The notes under the pieces were generated by a model that was given only the letters and a program-made list of their open reading frames with translations, had not been told where the DNA came from and did no database searches. A DNA stretch of 37,942 nucleotides from Verrucomicrobiota bacterium (GTDB taxonomy: Bacteria; Verrucomicrobiota; Verrucomicrobiia; Chthoniobacterales; UBA10450): assembly GCA_003219695.1 (NCBI GenBank), contig QHQA01000111.1, forward strand, positions 1 through 37,942. The letters run 5' to 3'. Each line of letters starts with the position of its first letter. The stretch's first letter is position 1. Made by a program: the position numbers and the translations under genes. Of this stretch, positions 34,809 to 37,942 are shown in pieces.

Positions 34809-35618
34809 ATGCGCGAGCTGCTTCTTTGTCCGCCCGATTACTACGGGATCGAATACGAAATCAATCCCTGGATGAGTCGTGCCCGCGGCGCCGAGGCAGC
34901 GCTAGCGCAAAAGCAATGGGAAGGATTGCACGCGACCCTCTCAAAATTGGATCGCAAAGTGCATCTGATTGCGCCGCAGCCGGGACTTCCCGATATGGTT
35001 TTCACCGCCAACGCCGGCCTAACCGTTGGTCGCAGATTTATTCCCAGCAATTTCCGCCACAAAGAGCGCGCCGGCGAGCAGCCGTTCTTCGCGGAATGGA
35101 TGAAGCAACGCGGTTACGAAGTGCGTTGGCTGCCGGAAAATCGTTACTTCGAAGGCGAAGGCGATGCGCTCTTTGGCGGCGACGTGCTCTTTTGCGGCTA
35201 CAAATTTCGGTCCGATATTCAATCGCATCGCGCCGTCGCCGACATGCTGGGCTGCCTGGTGATCTCGGTGGAACTGGTTGATCCGCGCTTTTATCACCTC
35301 GACACGTGTTTTTGCCCGTTGCCCGACGGCGGGGCGTTCTGGTTTCCAATGGCGTTCGATGAATACGGCCAGCGCGCAATTCGCGAGCATGTGATCGATC
35401 TAATTGATGTTTCGCAGGAAGAGGCGACGCATTTTTCATGTAATGCGGTTGTTCTGGAGCGCGACATTGTTTTGCCCGAAGGCGCCCCCCAGCTCGTGAC
35501 CAGGCTGCACGAGCGCGGCTACCGCTGCCACGAATTGCCGATGAGCGAATTCATCAAGGCGGGCGGGGCCTGCAAATGCCTCGTCATGTTCATGCCACAA
35601 CGAGAAAGTGTAGCGTAA
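34809..35618 (+). CDS. Arginine dihydrolase-type guanidine-modifying enzyme (ArgZ N-domain-like)
   Basis: The 269-aa protein belongs to the GME fold. It carries PDMVFTANAG (61-70) with Asn68, FEGEGDAL (114-121), FYHLDTCFCPL (161-171) with His163, and GGACKCLVM (252-260) with C257 as the probable nucleophile. These match the N-terminal dihydrolase domain of cyanobacterial ArgZ/AgrE, which splits arginine to ornithine, CO2 and ammonia; the Asn there distinguishes it from deiminases. Peptidyl-arginine deiminase or dimethylarginine hydrolase are less likely. It follows the ornithine cyclodeaminase gene after 12 bases. The TAA stop (35616-35618) lies in a palindromic repeat, so the last residues (RESVA) may be repeat-derived. 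Confidence 0.85.
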   Translation: MRELLLCPPDYYGIEYEINPWMSRARGAEAALAQKQWEGLHATLSKLDRKVHLIAPQPGLPDMVFTANAGLTVGRRFIPSNFRHKERAGEQPFFAEWMKQRGYEVRWLPENRYFEGEGDALFGGDVLFCGYKFRSDIQSHRAVADMLGCLVISVELVDPRFYHLDTCFCPLPDGGAFWFPMAFDEYGQRAIREHVIDLIDVSQEEATHFSCNAVVLERDIVLPEGAPQLVTRLHERGYRCHELPMSEFIKAGGACKCLVMFMPQRESVA

Positions 35619-35669
35619 GCCTCTGGCTTGCGCGGGTATCTACACTGGGACGCGAGACGCTTACGCTAC
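35610..35669. repeat. GTAGCGTAAGC/GCTTACGCTAC repeat that ends two convergent genes
   Basis: The 11-bp perfect inverted ends are GTAGCGTAAGC and GCTTACGCTAC. Read in frame from each side, each arm gives GTA GCG TAA, so it supplies Val-Ala-stop to both the dihydrolase gene (plus) and polX (minus). Same family as 11877 and 21700. Confidence 0.75.
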
Positions 35670-37421
35670 TTCCCGCTTCGCTCGCAATACGCTCTGGATT
35701 TTGCCGAGCGGCAAACAATTCACCACATCCGCTTTGGTGAGCCAGCCTTTGCGCGCGATGCCGATCCCGAACCATAAATCCTGCAAACGCTCGGCGCGGT
35801 GCGCGTCCGGGTTAATTACGCATTTGACGCCCTTCTGTTTCGCCATTGGCCACCAACGCCAATCGAGATCGAGCCGTTTTGGAGCGGCGTTGAGTTCGAT
35901 CCAAGTGCCGGTGTGCGCCGCTGCGTCGAGAATCGCGGGGACATTGATCTGGTACGACTCGCGTTTTAAAAGCAAGCGGCCAGTCGGATGCGCCAGCATA
36001 GTCACGAACCGATTCTGCATCGCGCGAACCATGCGCCCGGTCATGTCCGCTTCGCTCAGACCAAGAGCAGAATGAACAGAAGCGACTACGAAATCGAGTT
36101 GCGACAAAATTTCGTCGGGAAAATCAAGTGAACCATCCCGAAGAATGTCGCATTCCACTCCAGCAAAAAGACGGAAGCCGTCGAACTTTTTGTTCAGCTT
36201 CCGAATCGCCGCGACCTGCGCCAGCAGTTTTTTCTCGTCGAGCCCGTGCGCTTGGATCTGGCTGCGGCTGTGATCGGCGATGCCCAGATACTCTAGCCCG
36301 AGCTCCTGCGCAGCTTCCGCCATCTCTTCGATCGAGTTGTGGCCGTCGCTTGCCAGCGTGTGACAGTGAAATGTGCCGCGCAAATTTTCTTTCTCGATCA
36401 ATTTCGGGATCGCGTGATTTTGGGCAGCGTCAAACTCTCCCCAGTTTTCCCGCAGTTCCGGAGGAATAAAATCGAGGTCCACAGCCCGGTACAAATCAGA
36501 TTCATCACGCACCTTCGGAATTTTTTTCGGCCGGATTTTCTTTTTCGCCTTTGGGTCAATCGGGAGCGGGCCGAGTCGATATTCGTTCAGTGTCCAGCCC
36601 CGTTTAAGCGCGCGGCTGCGCAGCTCGATATTGTGCTCCTTGTTTCCGGTGAAATAAGCGAGCGCAAACGGATATTCTGCCGTGCTCACCACACGCAGGT
36701 CACACTGAACCCCTGAACGAAGCCGCACACTCGATTTGGTCGGCCCCTGGGCAATGACCGATTCCACCAATGGATGAGAAACGAAAAATTTTGTGATCGC
36801 CTCGGGGTTTTTTGTCGCCACCAGCAGATCGACATCATGCACAATTTCTCTTCGCCGCCTGTAACTGCCTGCAACCTCCACCTGCATGGCATCGGATTGA
36901 CCTGCCAAATCGTTTCTTAATGTCTCCGCTTCATGCGCGATCTGCCCGAATTGAAAATAACCGGAATGCCGGGTTCGTTCCTCGATCGCTTTGCAAATCT
37001 TCGCCTGCGTTGTTTCACCGAAACCAGGCAATTCCGCCACGCGACCCGCCTCGCAAGCCTGGCGCAGCTGCTCGATCGAACTGACGCGCAGTTGCTCGTA
37101 CAGCGCCTTGATTTTTTTCGCGCCCAAGCCGGGAATCGAGAACAACTCCAGAATGGCCTCCGGAAATTCGGCGCGCAAATCTTCGAGGTATTTCAGGGAA
37201 CCGGTCTCGGCGAGTTCCTTAATTTTCAGTGCGATGCTCTTCCCGATCCCCGGAATCTTCGCCACTGCTTCTTCATCCTGAAAATTTGGTACGTTCCCGC
37301 CGAAAGTTTCGATCGCGCGCGCTGCGTTCGTATAAGCTCGGACCTTGAATGGATTTTCGCCCTTCAACTCCAGCAGTGTTGCGATCTGCTCGAGAATACC
37401 GGCGATTTCCTCCCTGGTCAT
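35661..37421 (-). CDS. polX: DNA polymerase/3'-5' exonuclease PolX
   Basis: PolX enzymes fill short gaps in base-excision repair; the bacterial form adds a PHP phosphoesterase domain. The 586-aa protein has N-terminal helix-hairpin-helix parts (IPGIGKSIALKIKEL, IPGLGAKKIKALYEQL, LPGFGETTQAKI), the nucleotidyltransferase motif GSYRRRREIVHDVDLLV (185-201) with D196 and D198, D241 in CDLRVV, and a C-terminal PHP domain opening with TFHCHTLASDG (H352, H354). GDID is HDVD here, a small change. It ends Val-Ala-stop within a repeat. The start ATG 37421 is clear. Confidence 0.95.
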   Translation of the reverse strand: MTREEIAGILEQIATLLELKGENPFKVRAYTNAARAIETFGGNVPNFQDEEAVAKIPGIGKSIALKIKELAETGSLKYLEDLRAEFPEAILELFSIPGLGAKKIKALYEQLRVSSIEQLRQACEAGRVAELPGFGETTQAKICKAIEERTRHSGYFQFGQIAHEAETLRNDLAGQSDAMQVEVAGSYRRRREIVHDVDLLVATKNPEAITKFFVSHPLVESVIAQGPTKSSVRLRSGVQCDLRVVSTAEYPFALAYFTGNKEHNIELRSRALKRGWTLNEYRLGPLPIDPKAKKKIRPKKIPKVRDESDLYRAVDLDFIPPELRENWGEFDAAQNHAIPKLIEKENLRGTFHCHTLASDGHNSIEEMAEAAQELGLEYLGIADHSRSQIQAHGLDEKKLLAQVAAIRKLNKKFDGFRLFAGVECDILRDGSLDFPDEILSQLDFVVASVHSALGLSEADMTGRMVRAMQNRFVTMLAHPTGRLLLKRESYQINVPAILDAAAHTGTWIELNAAPKRLDLDWRWWPMAKQKGVKCVINPDAHRAERLQDLWFGIGIARKGWLTKADVVNCLPLGKIQSVLRAKREVA

Positions 37422-37739
37422 TACCTAAATGGTTAGCGCAGATTCCGCTGCCGTCGATGCCGCCATTGTGGCTTCGCTGCTTGTCCGCCAAATCAAGCTA
37501 GAGCGGACCGAAGCGGCGCATGATGACTACGTCCTATACGCGCTACCGGTTGCTCACTGCCCGAGCAAGCTTCAACCGACCGGTAGAGGCAGCCGACGCG
37601 GCGTTGACCAAAATAGTCCCGGAATTGCACACACATAATCAGTATGGCCATCGCCGTCAAAATCTGCCGCACCTTGCTGAAAATCCAACCAGCCGGAAGC
37701 GTCGGGCCGAAGCCGTGAACTCTCTCTCAACCAATGGTT
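37422..37739. other. Gap of about 318 bases without a convincing gene
   Basis: A 69-codon plus frame (37429-37638) has unlikely composition, no ribosome binding site and no family. The right part (about 37660-37720) has CGGCTTCGGCCCGACG-like short inverted repeats. No promoter or RNA is clear. Confidence 0.4.
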
Positions 37740-37942
37740 TTAAGGTTTGTTCACAACAACTTTGGCCGGCGGCTTACTCATTTCGAGCTGGGCGTTCGCT
37801 TTTTGGATCTGAGCGGCGTTCTCTTTCACTTGGGTTGTGAGTATGTCTATTTGGTGCTGTTGCTCCGTGACAGTTGCCTGCAAGTTCTGAACGTTGCGAT
37901 TGAGCATGGCTTGCTTGGCGGCATCGGGAATGGCTTGGGGCC
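37740..37942 (-). CDS. C-terminus of a coiled-coil, possibly tail-fibre-type, protein
   Basis: The minus frame is open from the right edge to TAA (37740-37742), about 67 residues: PQAIPDAAKQAMLNRNVQNL, then a heptad-like EQQHQIDILTTQVKENAAQIQKANAQLEMSKPP and KVVVNKP. This coiled coil with AQLExSKPxxxVV ending resembles the ends of tail-fibre or chaperone-of-endosialidase proteins common in this lineage. The rest of the gene is outside the window. Confidence 0.65.
   Translation of the reverse strand, partial: PQAIPDAAKQAMLNRNVQNLQATVTEQQHQIDILTTQVKENAAQIQKANAQLEMSKPPAKVVVNKP

Noticed and set aside
34809-35618. Peptidyl-arginine deiminase or agmatine deiminase
   Set aside because: The FTANAG, FEGEGDAL and GGACKCL pattern and the adjacent TIGR00300 gene fit the ArgZ/AgrE N-domain better.
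37429-37638. 69-codon plus-strand gene next to polX
   Set aside because: There is no ribosome binding site, no family and odd composition; it is listed only as part of a gene-free gap.

Overview
The window looks like chromosome from a Verrucomicrobiota bacterium, probably a Spartobacteria/Chthoniobacterales-like soil lineage. This is inferred from gene content: a double-length UvrA (also known from Chlamydiae of the same PVC superphylum), a GH75-like protein, a rhomboid-fold protein with a DUF6576-like tail, and very abundant short palindromic repeats in a GC-rich genome. No rRNA is present to settle the taxonomy.

Layout. 1-813 is the start of a secreted protein that runs off the left edge. 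1195-5971 (minus) holds a VOC protein, an ATP-grasp ligase, a zinc metallopeptidase and a two-gene DUF262 + HEPN module that resembles a defence cassette. 6046-9411 holds small membrane proteins, a CHAP-like secreted protein and a membrane-anchored pseudokinase. tRNA-Gln(UUG) is at 9500-9573 and the sufCBD Fe-S assembly operon at 9694-13288 (plus). 13321-16940 (minus) carries exbB-exbD-tonB energisation genes and lgt. 17112-23213 is a tandem uvrA of 2033 codons, followed by GTP-dependent PEP carboxykinase. 25313-31257 holds an apparently inactive rhomboid, gmhA with a small TonB-like partner, tRNA-Val(GAC), a PmtA-like methyltransferase coupled to fumC, a VOC protein, and a GNAT-methyltransferase fusion. 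31254-33459 (minus) holds a GH75-like protein, a TMEM14 protein and two small ORFs. 33567-35618 (plus) is an ornithine cyclodeaminase-type gene followed by an arginine dihydrolase-type gene, a two-gene version of the cyanobacterial ArgZ/AgrE fusion. 35661-37421 (minus) is polX, and 37740-37942 is the coiled-coil end of a gene that leaves the window.

The most striking structure is a set of short palindromic repeat families that do not stay between genes. At least eight repeat copies lie in frame inside uvrA. One sits at the junction of the GNAT and methyltransferase domains. Several supply the stop codons of flanking genes: both convergent genes at 35610-35669, uvrA, lgt, pckG and a 72-aa ORF. 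This is a proteome-invading repeat system comparable in concept to rickettsial palindromic elements. Together with the split arginine-to-proline route and the DUF262-HEPN pair, these are the main items worth following up.
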